A stretch of DNA of 64,000 bases, taken from the NCBI RefSeq assembly GCF_014643535.1, contig NZ_BMJQ01000026.1, positions 1-64,000 on the forward strand, in the 5' to 3' direction. Positions 51,021 to 59,423 of the stretch are shown here, in pieces (position 1 is the first letter of the stretch; each line of letters starts with the position of its first letter). Both the position numbers and the translations under genes were made by a program. This stretch comes from Aliidongia dinghuensis. GTDB taxonomy: Bacteria; Pseudomonadota; Alphaproteobacteria; ATCC43930; CGMCC-115725. The notes beneath the pieces are model-generated. The model was not told where the DNA came from. It did no database searches and saw only the letters and a program-made list of their open reading frames with translations.

Positions 51021-51215
51021 GCTCATATGTCAATTGGGAGATGCAAGGAAAATGTGGCGCAAATCTGCGAAAAATCGCTAATTTTTTGCAAGAGGACGAC
51101 AAAGGGCTTGCATCTGGCGAGTTTGGAATCAGATCATTGCTCATCTTCAGTGGCGAGCGGGGCCGACTTCTCATAGGCTCCCGCGCCAGCGACGCGGTTC
51201 AGCAGGAGCGAGAGA

Positions 51216-51857
51216 ATGAGCGACGCCGAAGTCCGGCGCCGGCCCCGGCAGGAGCGCAGCAAGAGCCGGGTCGAGACGATCCTGGATGTGGCGCTCGAGA
51301 TGATCATCGAGTCCGGGGCCGAGGATCTGGCGATGCGCGAAGTGGCGCGGCGGGCGGACGTGCCGATCGGCTCGGTCTATCAATATTTCCCGTCCAAGAC
51401 CGCGATCATCCGCGAGCTCGCCAAGCGCAATCTGGAGCGGGTCAGCCAGATGATGCAGGACGAGCTCGCCGCCCTTCTGGCCGAAACCGGCGGCCGGCCG
51501 ACGCCGAGGCAGGCGGTCGATCGGCTGATCGACGCCTATTACAGCTATTACCGCGACCATCCGGCGGCGACCGCGGTCTGGGCCGGTGCGCAAGCGGCGC
51601 CGACGCTGCGCGAGCTCGATGTGGCCGATACGCGGCGCACCGCCGAGTTCCTCACGCCGACCATGATGATGACGCTGCCGCTCCACGATGCGGGCGAGGC
51701 CTTCGCCTTGGCTTTGCTGTTCGCCGAGGTCGCCGGCAGTGCCGCACGCCTGGCGCTCGCGGTGGCGCCGCCGCTCCGCGAGCAGATCGTCGCCAAGCTG
51801 AAGCTCATGCTGGTCGCGACCATGGAGGCGCATCGGCCGGGCGGAGCCGCCGCGTGA
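51216..51857 (+). CDS. TetR-family transcriptional regulator
   Basis: 213 residues. An N-terminal helix-turn-helix at about 12-60: RVETILDVALEMIIESGAED, MREVARRADVPIGSVYQYFP, SKTAIIREL. The ligand-binding domain is helical with aromatic residues (DAYYSYYRDHPAATAVW). AGGAG lies seven bases before ATG 51216. The start is 196 bases from the palindrome at 50995. It overlaps the next gene by four bases (GTGA), so it leads an operon with the PLP enzyme and probably the following oxidoreductases. Likely ligand: a substrate or intermediate of that pathway, unknown. Confidence 0.92.
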   Translation: MSDAEVRRRPRQERSKSRVETILDVALEMIIESGAEDLAMREVARRADVPIGSVYQYFPSKTAIIRELAKRNLERVSQMMQDELAALLAETGGRPTPRQAVDRLIDAYYSYYRDHPAATAVWAGAQAAPTLRELDVADTRRTAEFLTPTMMMTLPLHDAGEAFALALLFAEVAGSAARLALAVAPPLREQIVAKLKLMLVATMEAHRPGGAAA

Positions 51858-53044
51858 CCGCTCAATATGACTACTACCGCCAGGCGCTCGAGGGTGAGCG
51901 GCTGCCCGCGGCCTTCGTCGATCTGGACGCGCTCCACGCCAATCTCGAGATCTTGCGGGTCCGCGCCGGCAGCCTGCCGGTCAGGCTCGTCACCAAGTCG
52001 GTGCGCTCGGTCGCGGTCATCCGCCTGCTGCTCGCGGCCGGGCCGTTCCTCAAGGGGCTGTTGTGCTATTCCCCGGCCGAGGCGGCCTGGCTCGCCTCGC
52101 TCGGCTTCGACGATCTGGTCGTGGCCTATCCCTCGGTCGAGCCGACCGATCTCGCGGCCGTCGCGGGGCAGCTCACCACTGGCCGGCACATCACCCTGAT
52201 GGTCGATCACGAGGATCAGCTCGATCGGATCGCGACGGTCGCAGCGGCGCACGGCGTGGTGATGCCGGTCGCGATCGATCTCGACATGTCATCCGATTTC
52301 CCGGGCATCCGCTTCGGCGTCTATCGCTCGCCGGTCGACAGCGCCGCACCGGCGCTGGCGCTCGCGGCCGCGATCGCCCGCCGGCCGGCGCTCCGGCTCG
52401 ACGGGCTCATGGGTTATGAAGGCCAGATCGCCGGCCTGATGGACGAAGTGCCAGGGCAGGGACCGAAGAATCGCCTCATCAAGTTCCTGAAGCGCCGCTC
52501 GATCGCCGAGGTGAACGAGCGCCGGCGGGCGACGGTCGCCGCCCTCGCGGCGGCCGGACACCGCCTGCGCTTCGTCAACGGCGGCGGCACCGGCAGCTTC
52601 GAGAGCACGCGCGCCGATCCGAGCGTCACCGAGCTCGCCGCCGGTTCCGGCCTCTATCTGCCGACGCTGTTCGACCATTACGCCGCGTTTCGCGGCCGGC
52701 CGGCCGCCGGCTTCGCGCTGCCGGTCACGCGCCTGCCCCGGGCCGGCATGGTCACCTGCTCGGGCGGCGGCTACCCGGCTTCGGGACCGGCGGGGGCCGA
52801 CCGGCTGCCCCGGCCATGGCTGCCCGAGGGCGGCCGGCTCATTGCCAACGAGGGCGCCGGCGAGGTGCAGACGCCGGTCAAGCTGCCGCCGGGCGCCTCG
52901 CTCGGTATCGGCGATCCGCTGTTCTTCCGCCATGCCAAAGCCGGCGAGCTGTGCGAGCGGTTCAACACGCTGCTGCTGATCGCGGACGGCCGGGTCGTCG
53001 ACCGGGTCGCAACATATCGCGGCGACGGCAAGTGCTTCTTTTGA
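51854..53044 (+). CDS. D-threonine aldolase/alanine-racemase-like PLP enzyme
   Basis: 396 residues. Fold-type III PLP enzyme: AAFVDLDALHANLEILRVRA at the start of the barrel, then LVTKSVRS, whose Lys48 is the probable Schiff-base residue. DGLMGYEGQIAG, FVNGGGTGSFESTRAD and the C-terminal DSD1-type domain (FFRHAKAGELCERFN) follow. The family includes D-threonine aldolases and amino-acid deaminase/aldolases; the His/Cys-type metal site near the end (FRHAKAGELCE) fits this. GTG 51854 overlaps the tetR stop. The true reaction may be retro-aldol cleavage giving an aldehyde for the dehydrogenases downstream. That link is inferred. Confidence 0.85.
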   Translation: MTAQYDYYRQALEGERLPAAFVDLDALHANLEILRVRAGSLPVRLVTKSVRSVAVIRLLLAAGPFLKGLLCYSPAEAAWLASLGFDDLVVAYPSVEPTDLAAVAGQLTTGRHITLMVDHEDQLDRIATVAAAHGVVMPVAIDLDMSSDFPGIRFGVYRSPVDSAAPALALAAAIARRPALRLDGLMGYEGQIAGLMDEVPGQGPKNRLIKFLKRRSIAEVNERRRATVAALAAAGHRLRFVNGGGTGSFESTRADPSVTELAAGSGLYLPTLFDHYAAFRGRPAAGFALPVTRLPRAGMVTCSGGGYPASGPAGADRLPRPWLPEGGRLIANEGAGEVQTPVKLPPGASLGIGDPLFFRHAKAGELCERFNTLLLIADGRVVDRVATYRGDGKCFF

Positions 53045-53046
53045 CC

Positions 53047-53091
53047 TGACGTTCTGAAACCTCACGTTCCGAAACTTTGACATTCCGAAGC
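53047..53091 (+). repeat. Three 15-bp tandem repeats between two operon genes
   Basis: TGACGTTCTGAAACC, TCACGTTCCGAAACT and TTGACATTCCGAAGC, imperfect copies directly after the stop of the PLP enzyme gene. They fill the short gap before the flavoprotein gene. Function unknown. Confidence 0.65.
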
Positions 53092-53109
53092 TTTCCGGGG
53101 GGCTTGGCG

Positions 53110-54396
53110 ATGTGGCGCAACTGGTCGGGATATGTCGAGTGCCCTGATACGCGCGTCGCGACCCCCGGCAGTGCGGCCGAGCTCGCCGGCACCCTCAAGG
53201 ACGCCGCGCGCGAGAACCGCTCGGTCCGTGTCGTGGGCGGCGGCCATTCCTTCAGCCCGCTGGTCGCGACCGACGGCGTTATCCTGTCGCTCGACCGGCT
53301 GCAGGGCGTGATCGACATCGACCGCGACAAGCGCATCGCCCGGGTCCATGCCGGCACACGGCTCTGGGCGATCGGCGGGCCGCTCGCGGCGGCCGGCTTC
53401 GCCATGGAGAATCTGGGCGACATCAACGTCCAGTCGATCGCCGGCGCCACCAGCACCGGCACCCACGGCACCGGCATCACGCTCGGCAATCTCGCGACCC
53501 AGATCGCGGCGCTCAAGTTCCTGACCGCCGAGGGTGAAGAGGTGACGGCGTCGCCCGACGAGAATCCGGAACTCTTCGCCGGCGGACGCATCGGCTTGGG
53601 CGCGCTCGGCGTCCTGACCGAGCTCAGCCTGCATCTGGTCCCCGCGTTCCGCTTGAAGCTCGTGCGCGGCAAGATGGCGCTCGAGGACTGTCTCGCCCGG
53701 AGCGATGAACTCATCCGTTCCCACCGCTCGTTCGAGTTCTATTGGCTGCCCCATGCCGACGCGGTGCTGACCAAGGGCTGGTCGATCACCGACGAGCCGG
53801 CCGACAAGGTCGGCTGGCAGCGCTACGTGACCGAGACCCTGCTCGAGAACGCCGTGTTCGGCGCGCTCTGCCGTCTGGGGCGTGCCGCTCCCGCGCTCTG
53901 CCCGTCGATCAGCCGGTTCTGCGCCGCGCTGATCTCGGGCGGCAGCCAGATCGACGAGAGCTATTCCATGCTCTCGACCGTGCGCCAGGTGCGGTTCAAC
54001 GAGATGGAATGGTCGATGCCGGCCGAGCGCGGCGCCGACGCGCTCCGCGAGATCCGCGCCTTCATCGCGCGGCGCGAATTCCCGCTGATGTTCCCGCTTG
54101 AATATCGCTGGGTGCGCGGCGACGACCTGTGGCTCAGCCCCAACTATGGCCGAGACAGCGTCCATATCTCGGTTCACCAATTCGAGCGCATGCCGTTCGA
54201 GCGCTATTTCGATGGCGTCCAGGCGATCTGCCTCAACCATGGCGGCCGGCCCCATTGGGGCAAGTGCCATTCGCTCGTGGGCCGCGACCTGGCCCGGCTC
54301 TATCCGCGCTGGGATGATTTCCTGGCGCTGCGGGAGCGGATGGACCCGCGAGGGCGCTTCCTCACACCCTATCTGCGCCGCTTGTTCGGCCTCTGA
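53110..54396 (+). CDS. FAD-linked sugar-lactone-oxidase-like protein
   Basis: 428 residues. VAO-type FAD domain: VRVVGGGHSFSPLVATDGVI, with His46 the likely covalent FAD site. GDINVQSIAGATSTGTHGTG and a GRIGLGALGVLTEL segment follow. The C-terminal domain is of the D-arabinono-1,4-lactone oxidase type, with the family HWGKCH signature near the end. It would oxidise a sugar alcohol or lactone, or another hydroxyl substrate, using oxygen or another acceptor. ATG 53110 with GGGGGG upstream is preferred over TTG 53077, which lies in the tandem repeats. The next gene starts 14 bases after the stop. Confidence 0.88.
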   Translation: MWRNWSGYVECPDTRVATPGSAAELAGTLKDAARENRSVRVVGGGHSFSPLVATDGVILSLDRLQGVIDIDRDKRIARVHAGTRLWAIGGPLAAAGFAMENLGDINVQSIAGATSTGTHGTGITLGNLATQIAALKFLTAEGEEVTASPDENPELFAGGRIGLGALGVLTELSLHLVPAFRLKLVRGKMALEDCLARSDELIRSHRSFEFYWLPHADAVLTKGWSITDEPADKVGWQRYVTETLLENAVFGALCRLGRAAPALCPSISRFCAALISGGSQIDESYSMLSTVRQVRFNEMEWSMPAERGADALREIRAFIARREFPLMFPLEYRWVRGDDLWLSPNYGRDSVHISVHQFERMPFERYFDGVQAICLNHGGRPHWGKCHSLVGRDLARLYPRWDDFLALRERMDPRGRFLTPYLRRLFGL

Positions 54397-54410
54397 GCGG
54401 AGAGGAGATC

Positions 54411-55850
54411 ATGTCTGAGGCTCCCGTTGCTGTCGCCTCGAGCGAGGCCGAACGGATCTTTGCCCGGCAGCGCGCGGCGGTCGGCCGCCACGGCGCGCCG
54501 CCGTACCAGGAACGGATCGAGGCGCTTTCGGCGCTCCTCGCGATGATCACCCGCCATCGGCGTCGCCTGGTCGAGACCGTCTCGGCTGATTTCGGCAATC
54601 GCGCCGCGGCCGAGACCGAGCTCGGCGAACTGATGCCGCTCGCCAATGCCATCAAGCATGCGCGGCGCCATCTGGCGCGCTGGATGCGGCCGCAGCGCCG
54701 CCGCGTCGGCGTGGCGTTTCAGCCGGCAGGGGCGCGGGTGGTCTATCAGCCGCTGGGCGTGGTCGGCATCCTGGCGCCCTGGAACTATCCGCTGCTGCTG
54801 ACGCTCGGGCCACTCGTCGATGCGCTGGCGGCCGGCAACCGGGTCATGCTGAAGCCGTCGGAGCTGACGCCGCGCACCGCGGCGCTGCTGCAGAGCCTGC
54901 TGGCCGAGATCTTTCCCGAAGACCGGGTCGCGGTCGTGACCGGCGGGCCGGATGTTGCCGCCGCGTTCTGCGACCTCGGTTTCGACCATGTGCTGTTCAC
55001 CGGATCGACGCGCATCGGCCGCCAGGTGATGGCCGCGGCCGCGTCGAACCTGACGCCGGTCACGCTCGAACTGGGCGGGAAATCGCCGGTCGTGCTGTGC
55101 CGGGACTATCCGATGGCCAAGGCGGCCAAGGCCATTGCGATCGGCAAGCTGTTCAATGCCGGCCAGACCTGCGTGGCACCCGACTATGTCCTGGTTCCAG
55201 ACGATCTGGTGGAGCGCTTCGCCGACGCCTTCGTTGCGGCGGCCGAGGCGCTTTATCCGACGCTGGCCGGCAATCCCGACTACAGCGCGATCGTCAGCGA
55301 CCGCCACTACCAGCGCCTGGCGGCGATGATCGAGGAAGCCCGCGCCGGCGGCGCCCGCGTGATCCAGCACGGCGACGGAGCCGCCGCGGCCGAGCGCAAG
55401 CTGGCGCCGACCCTGCTCATCGGCGCGCCGGACGACAGCGCGGCGATGCGCGAGGAGATCTTCGGGCCGATCCTGCCGATCGTGCCCTATCGTGACTTGG
55501 GCCAAGCGATCGCCTGGATCAACGACCGGCCGAAGCCGCTGGCGCTCTATTGCTTTTCCTATGACGCGGCGACGATCGAAGGCGTGCTCGACCGAACGCG
55601 GTCCGGCGGCGTCACGGTCAATGGCACGCTGCTCCATGTCGCCCAGGAGGACCTGCCGTTCGGCGGCGTCGGCGACAGCGGCACCGGCGCCTACCATGGC
55701 CGGGAGGGGTTCGTACGCTTGTCCCATGCACGTGCCGTCTTGACGCTCAGCCGTCTCAACCTGTCGGACCGGATCGCCGCACCCTACGGCCGGCTGACCG
55801 CGCTCGCGACCCGGCTGCTGCTCGGCCCGACAAGCACGGACGCGCGATGA
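54411..55850 (+). CDS. Coniferyl-aldehyde-dehydrogenase-like ALDH
   Basis: 479 residues. ALDH with LGVVGILAPWNYPLLLTLGP, FTGSTRIGRQVM, the Glu motif TLELGGKSPVVL and the catalytic Cys254 in FNAGQTCVAPDY. The N-terminal ERIEALSALLAMITRHRRRL and C-terminal LPFGGVGDSGTGAYHGREGF sequences are typical of the CalB-type class-3-like aldehyde dehydrogenases acting on coniferyl or long-chain aldehydes. A hydrophobic C-terminal tail (LTALATRLLLGP) may touch membrane. The stop overlaps the next ALDH start (ATGA). Start ATG 54411 follows GGAGAGGAG. Confidence 0.9.
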   Translation: MSEAPVAVASSEAERIFARQRAAVGRHGAPPYQERIEALSALLAMITRHRRRLVETVSADFGNRAAAETELGELMPLANAIKHARRHLARWMRPQRRRVGVAFQPAGARVVYQPLGVVGILAPWNYPLLLTLGPLVDALAAGNRVMLKPSELTPRTAALLQSLLAEIFPEDRVAVVTGGPDVAAAFCDLGFDHVLFTGSTRIGRQVMAAAASNLTPVTLELGGKSPVVLCRDYPMAKAAKAIAIGKLFNAGQTCVAPDYVLVPDDLVERFADAFVAAAEALYPTLAGNPDYSAIVSDRHYQRLAAMIEEARAGGARVIQHGDGAAAAERKLAPTLLIGAPDDSAAMREEIFGPILPIVPYRDLGQAIAWINDRPKPLALYCFSYDAATIEGVLDRTRSGGVTVNGTLLHVAQEDLPFGGVGDSGTGAYHGREGFVRLSHARAVLTLSRLNLSDRIAAPYGRLTALATRLLLGPTSTDAR

Positions 55851-57382
55851 CTGCTCCCGCCTCTTGCCAGCCGACGAATGCCGTGGCGGATGCCTTCGCC
55901 GCGGCCCGGCATGGCTTCGCCAAGCACCGGGGTCTCAGCGTCGAGGCGCGGCTCGCCGAATTGGCGAAGCTGAAGGCGGTGATCCTGGCGCGCCGCGGCG
56001 CCATCGTCGACCGGGTCATGCACGAGGTCGGCAAATGCCGGACCGATGCGCTGATCGCCGAGATCATCGGCACCGTCGACTGGATCAATTGGCTCGAACG
56101 CCATGCCGCGCGGCTGCTGGCGCCGGAGCGGGTCAAGACGCCGATCACGCTGCTCGGCAAGAAATCCCTGCTGCTGCACGAGGCGCTGGGCGTCGTCCTG
56201 GTCATCTGCCCGTGGAACTACCCGTTCCACAACGCCATCACCGCGATCGCGGCGGCGGTGGTGACCGGCAATGCCGTCGTCTACAAGCCGTCCGAACATG
56301 CGGCTTGCGAAGGGCTGGTCGAGGAGATGCTCGCCTGCTCTCCCGTGCTGCAGGATCTCGTCCATATCGTGTACGGCGACGGGGTGGTGGGCCAGGCGTT
56401 GATCGCGGCCGGCCCGGCGAAGATCTTCTTCACCGGCAGCGGCACGACCGGCGCCAAGATCATGGCTGAGGCGGCCCGCCAGCTGATCCCGGTCGAGCTG
56501 GAGCTTGGCGGCAAGGATCCGATGATCGTCTTTGCCGACGCGGCGACGCCCCGTGCCATCGCCGGCGCGCTCTGGGGTGCCTTCACCAATGCGGGACAGT
56601 CCTGCAGCGGCGTCGAGCGGCTGCTGGTCGAAGCCCCGGTCTATGAGCGGTTCCTGGACGACCTGGTGGCGGCGGCCGGCCGGATCGTCGTGCGGCCCGA
56701 TGATGCGGGTGACGCCGATGCGGGTGACGCCGATGTGGGCGACGTCGATGTGGGCCGCATGACGGTCGCGTTCCAACGCGACAAGGTGATCGAGCATGTC
56801 GAGGAAGCGCTGCGCCTTGGCGCCCGCCTGCGCTTCGGTCGCGTGCCGGACAAGGGCTCGCTCACCGTCGGGCCCATCATCCTCGATCGGGTCGCGCCCG
56901 ACATGCTGGTCTGGCGCGAGGAGACGTTCGGGCCCGTCCTGCCGGTAATGCGCTTCGCCGACGAGGCCGAGGCGGTGCATCTGGCCAACGACACGGGCTA
57001 CGGCCTGTGCGCCAGCGTGTTCACCGCCGACAAGTCACGGGCACTCCGCGTCACGGCCGTGCTCGAGGTCGGCGGCGTGTCGGTCAACAACGTCAACATG
57101 AGCGAAGGCAATCCGGGGCTGCCATTCGGCGGCGCCAAGAAAAGCGGGTTCGGCAAGTTGCGCGGGCCCGAGGGGCTGCTGGGCTTCACGCGCAGCAAGG
57201 CGGTGCTGATCGACCAGGCGGGCAAGAAGATCGAGGCGAACTGGTATCCTTACACAGAGACCAAGCTGCAGCGGTTCGAGCGCTTCATCGACGCGCTCTA
57301 TGCGCCCCGTCGGTTCCGTCTGCCGGCCATCATCTGGCACGGTCTGCGCCTCGAGTCCTTCAGCCAGAAACCGCGGCGTTAA
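55847..57382 (+). CDS. Second aldehyde dehydrogenase, with an internal 15-bp repeat tract
   Basis: 511 residues. ALDH with LGVVLVICPWNYPFHNAITA, VVYKPSEHAACEG, FTGSGTTGAKIM, the Glu motif VELELGGKDPMIV and the catalytic Cys253 in FTNAGQSCSGVER. After VVRPDD, where most ALDHs read a GDP-type turn, there is a low-complexity acidic stretch (DAGDADAGDADVGDVDVG) encoded by tandem 15-bp repeats. The rest of the fold looks intact (FGPVLPVMRF, LPFGGAKKSGFGKLRGPEGL). It is translationally coupled to the upstream ALDH and ends three bases before the convergent FAD oxidase gene. Substrate unknown. Confidence 0.88.
   Translation: MTAPASCQPTNAVADAFAAARHGFAKHRGLSVEARLAELAKLKAVILARRGAIVDRVMHEVGKCRTDALIAEIIGTVDWINWLERHAARLLAPERVKTPITLLGKKSLLLHEALGVVLVICPWNYPFHNAITAIAAAVVTGNAVVYKPSEHAACEGLVEEMLACSPVLQDLVHIVYGDGVVGQALIAAGPAKIFFTGSGTTGAKIMAEAARQLIPVELELGGKDPMIVFADAATPRAIAGALWGAFTNAGQSCSGVERLLVEAPVYERFLDDLVAAAGRIVVRPDDAGDADAGDADVGDVDVGRMTVAFQRDKVIEHVEEALRLGARLRFGRVPDKGSLTVGPIILDRVAPDMLVWREETFGPVLPVMRFADEAEAVHLANDTGYGLCASVFTADKSRALRVTAVLEVGGVSVNNVNMSEGNPGLPFGGAKKSGFGKLRGPEGLLGFTRSKAVLIDQAGKKIEANWYPYTETKLQRFERFIDALYAPRRFRLPAIIWHGLRLESFSQKPRR
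56702..56761 (+). repeat. In-frame 15-bp tandem repeat in the ALDH gene
   Basis: GATGCGGGTGACGCC twice, then GATGTGGGCGACGTC and GATGTGGGC-CGCATG: about four units, in frame. It encodes repeating Asp-Ala/Val-Gly-Asp-Ala/Val. The two identical leading units suggest recent expansion. Confidence 0.85.
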
Positions 57383-57385
57383 ACC

Positions 57386-58711
57386 TCAGAAATCCGCGAC
57401 CTTGCCCCAGGCGGAGGCGTCGAAGCGCTCCAGCCGATAGGGCTTCGGATCCAAAAGCGGTTCGGCGCCGGAGACCAGGTCGGCGACGAGGTGGCCGGCG
57501 CCCGGGCCGATGCCGAAGCCATGACCGGAAAAGCCGGCGGCCAGCACGAGGCCCGGGATCTTCGCGATCGGCCCGATGCCGGGAACGCCGTCCGGCGTGC
57601 TGTCGATATAGCCGGCCCAAGCGGCCGTGATGCTGGTCTTGGCGAGCGCGGGCAGCAGCTCGATCGCGCGCTCATGGGTCAGGCGAATGGCCGTTTCATC
57701 GGGTGCTGGATCGAGAATGCGCATGCGTTCCATCGGCGTCGGCCGGTCGAGCGGCCAGGTCCTGAGCGTCTCGTGGCCTGAGCGCAGGCCTTCGAGCCCG
57801 CCGGGTGCCAGGCTGCGCCACCGCTTCAGGAACATCGGCAGGAACTGCGGCGCGAATCGCAGCTGTTGCGGTGTCATGTCGACCCGGCCGCGTCCGCTGA
57901 TCGCGAGCGTGTAGCCGCCGTTGCGCCGGCGGGTGATCGAGATCGCCGCGGTATGGAGCGCATCGGGCAGGCCTTCGGCGCCGGGCGAGACCGCGAGGAT
58001 GGACGAGCGGATCGAGGCCTGGGGAAAGCGGATGCCGAGCTGCCGGCAAAAGGATGAAGCCCAGGCACCGCCGGCGAGGACGGCAGTCTTGGTCTTGATC
58101 GTGCCGCCCTCGGTGACCACGCCGCTCAAGGCGCCGCCTGCCGTTTCGATGCCGCGCGCCGCACAGTTCTGATGCACGGTGCCGCCCAGCTTCAGGATGG
58201 CGCGGGCGACGGCCGGCGCCGCCATGGACGGGTCGGCCGTGCCGTCGGTGGGTGAGAACACGCCGCCCTTCCAGACGCGGCCGGTGGCGCGGCCGCGCTC
58301 GCTGGCTTCGGCGCTGTCCAGCATATGGGTGGTGACGCCCACCGTTCGGGCGAAGTCGCGCCAGCGCGCCCAGCGGTCGAGCTCGGCCTCGTCGTTGCTG
58401 AGATAGAAGAGGCCGCAGCGGCGAAAGCCAGTGTCCTCGCCGCTGTCGGCGGCGAAGCGCTCCCAGAGATCGAGGCTCTTGGTCGCGATCGGCAGCTCGC
58501 GCGCGTCGCGGTTCTGCTGGCGGCACCAGCCCCAATTGCGGCTCGACTGCTCGCCGCCGATGCGGCCTTTTTCGACGAGCGCCACCCGAATGCCGCGCTC
58601 AGCCAGGTAATAGGCCGCAAACACGCCGACGATGCCGCCCCCGATCACCACCGCATCAGCGGATTTCGGCAGCTCGGGCGACGTTTCGATATGCAGCAAC
58701 GGTGCGGGCAT
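57386..58711 (-). CDS. FAD-dependent amine/D-amino-acid oxidase (DadA-like)
   Basis: 441 residues. The N-terminal Rossmann dinucleotide motif is VVIGGGIVGVFAAYYLAERG, followed by VEKGRIGGEQSSRNWGWCRQ, which is typical of the DadA/glycine-oxidase group. A substrate domain and the FAD-closing motif GHGFGIGPGAGHLVADLVSG near the end follow. It would oxidise an amine or amino acid, passing electrons to oxygen or the respiratory chain. ATG 58711 is chosen because GGAGAGG is just upstream; the frame extends to 58822. It is divergent from the Lrp/AsnC regulator, a common arrangement for amino-acid catabolic enzymes. Confidence 0.88.
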   Translation of the reverse strand: MPAPLLHIETSPELPKSADAVVIGGGIVGVFAAYYLAERGIRVALVEKGRIGGEQSSRNWGWCRQQNRDARELPIATKSLDLWERFAADSGEDTGFRRCGLFYLSNDEAELDRWARWRDFARTVGVTTHMLDSAEASERGRATGRVWKGGVFSPTDGTADPSMAAPAVARAILKLGGTVHQNCAARGIETAGGALSGVVTEGGTIKTKTAVLAGGAWASSFCRQLGIRFPQASIRSSILAVSPGAEGLPDALHTAAISITRRRNGGYTLAISGRGRVDMTPQQLRFAPQFLPMFLKRWRSLAPGGLEGLRSGHETLRTWPLDRPTPMERMRILDPAPDETAIRLTHERAIELLPALAKTSITAAWAGYIDSTPDGVPGIGPIAKIPGLVLAAGFSGHGFGIGPGAGHLVADLVSGAEPLLDPKPYRLERFDASAWGKVADF

Positions 58712-58892
58712 CGGCCTCTCCAGCGATGCCGTCCAATCTAGGGCTTCCATCGCCCGGAGCGCTGCCGTAAACGGGGCCATGTGCCGCATATAATTCTGCA
58801 GGCCGGCGCCTTGGCGAAGCATTATGCTTTATCGCCGAATTCAGTCGCGCGTGGACTGCTTCGCGGGGTGTGCTAGGCTTCAGGGAGCGTAA

Positions 58893-59423
58893 TTGCAGCA
58901 TTTTATGCTGAAGCCGGACAAACAGCACTCCAGATCGGCGGGCCCGATGAAACTCGACCGGATCGACATCAAGATCCTCTACGAACTGCAGAAGAACGGC
59001 CGCATCACGAATGTGGAGCTGGCCGAACTGGTCAATCTCTCGCCGAGCCCCTGTCTCATCCGGGTCAAGAAATTGCAGGCGGAGGGCTTTATCGAGGGCT
59101 ATTCGGCGCAGATCAACATCGCCAAGCTCGGGCCGACCTTGACCGTCTTCACCGAGATCACGCTGAAGAACCACCGACAGGCGGATTTCGCGCGCTTTCT
59201 CGCCGTCATCGAGAAGGTCGCTCAGGTGATCGAATGCCACCTCGTGTCCGGCGGCTACGACTATCTCCTGAAGTTCGTGACTTCCGGCATCGATGAGTAC
59301 CAGACGATCATGGAGCGGCTGACGGACATGGACATCGGCATCGACAAGTATTTCAGCTTCGTCGTGCTGAAATCGCCCATCGTCAGACATCATCTGCCGC
59401 TGACCAAGCTGTTCCCGCTTTAA
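58893..59423 (+). CDS. Lrp/AsnC-family regulator
   Basis: 176 residues from TTG 58893, which has GGGAG five bases upstream. ATG 58905 and ATG 58947 are alternatives; the last gives the family-typical start MKLDRIDIKILYELQKNGR. The helix-turn-helix is TNVELAELVNLSPSPCLIRV. The C-terminal RAM ligand domain has IECHLVSGGYDYLLKFVTSG and IDKYFSFVVLKSPI. Lrp-type proteins bind amino acids and usually control the divergent gene, here the FAD oxidase, and perhaps the convergent ABC transporter genes that end one base after it. Confidence 0.9.
   Translation: MQHFMLKPDKQHSRSAGPMKLDRIDIKILYELQKNGRITNVELAELVNLSPSPCLIRVKKLQAEGFIEGYSAQINIAKLGPTLTVFTEITLKNHRQADFARFLAVIEKVAQVIECHLVSGGYDYLLKFVTSGIDEYQTIMERLTDMDIGIDKYFSFVVLKSPIVRHHLPLTKLFPL

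Noticed and set aside
53047-53091. Tandem repeats as a CRISPR array.
   Set aside because: Units are 15 bp and directly adjacent without spacers. No cas genes are in the window.
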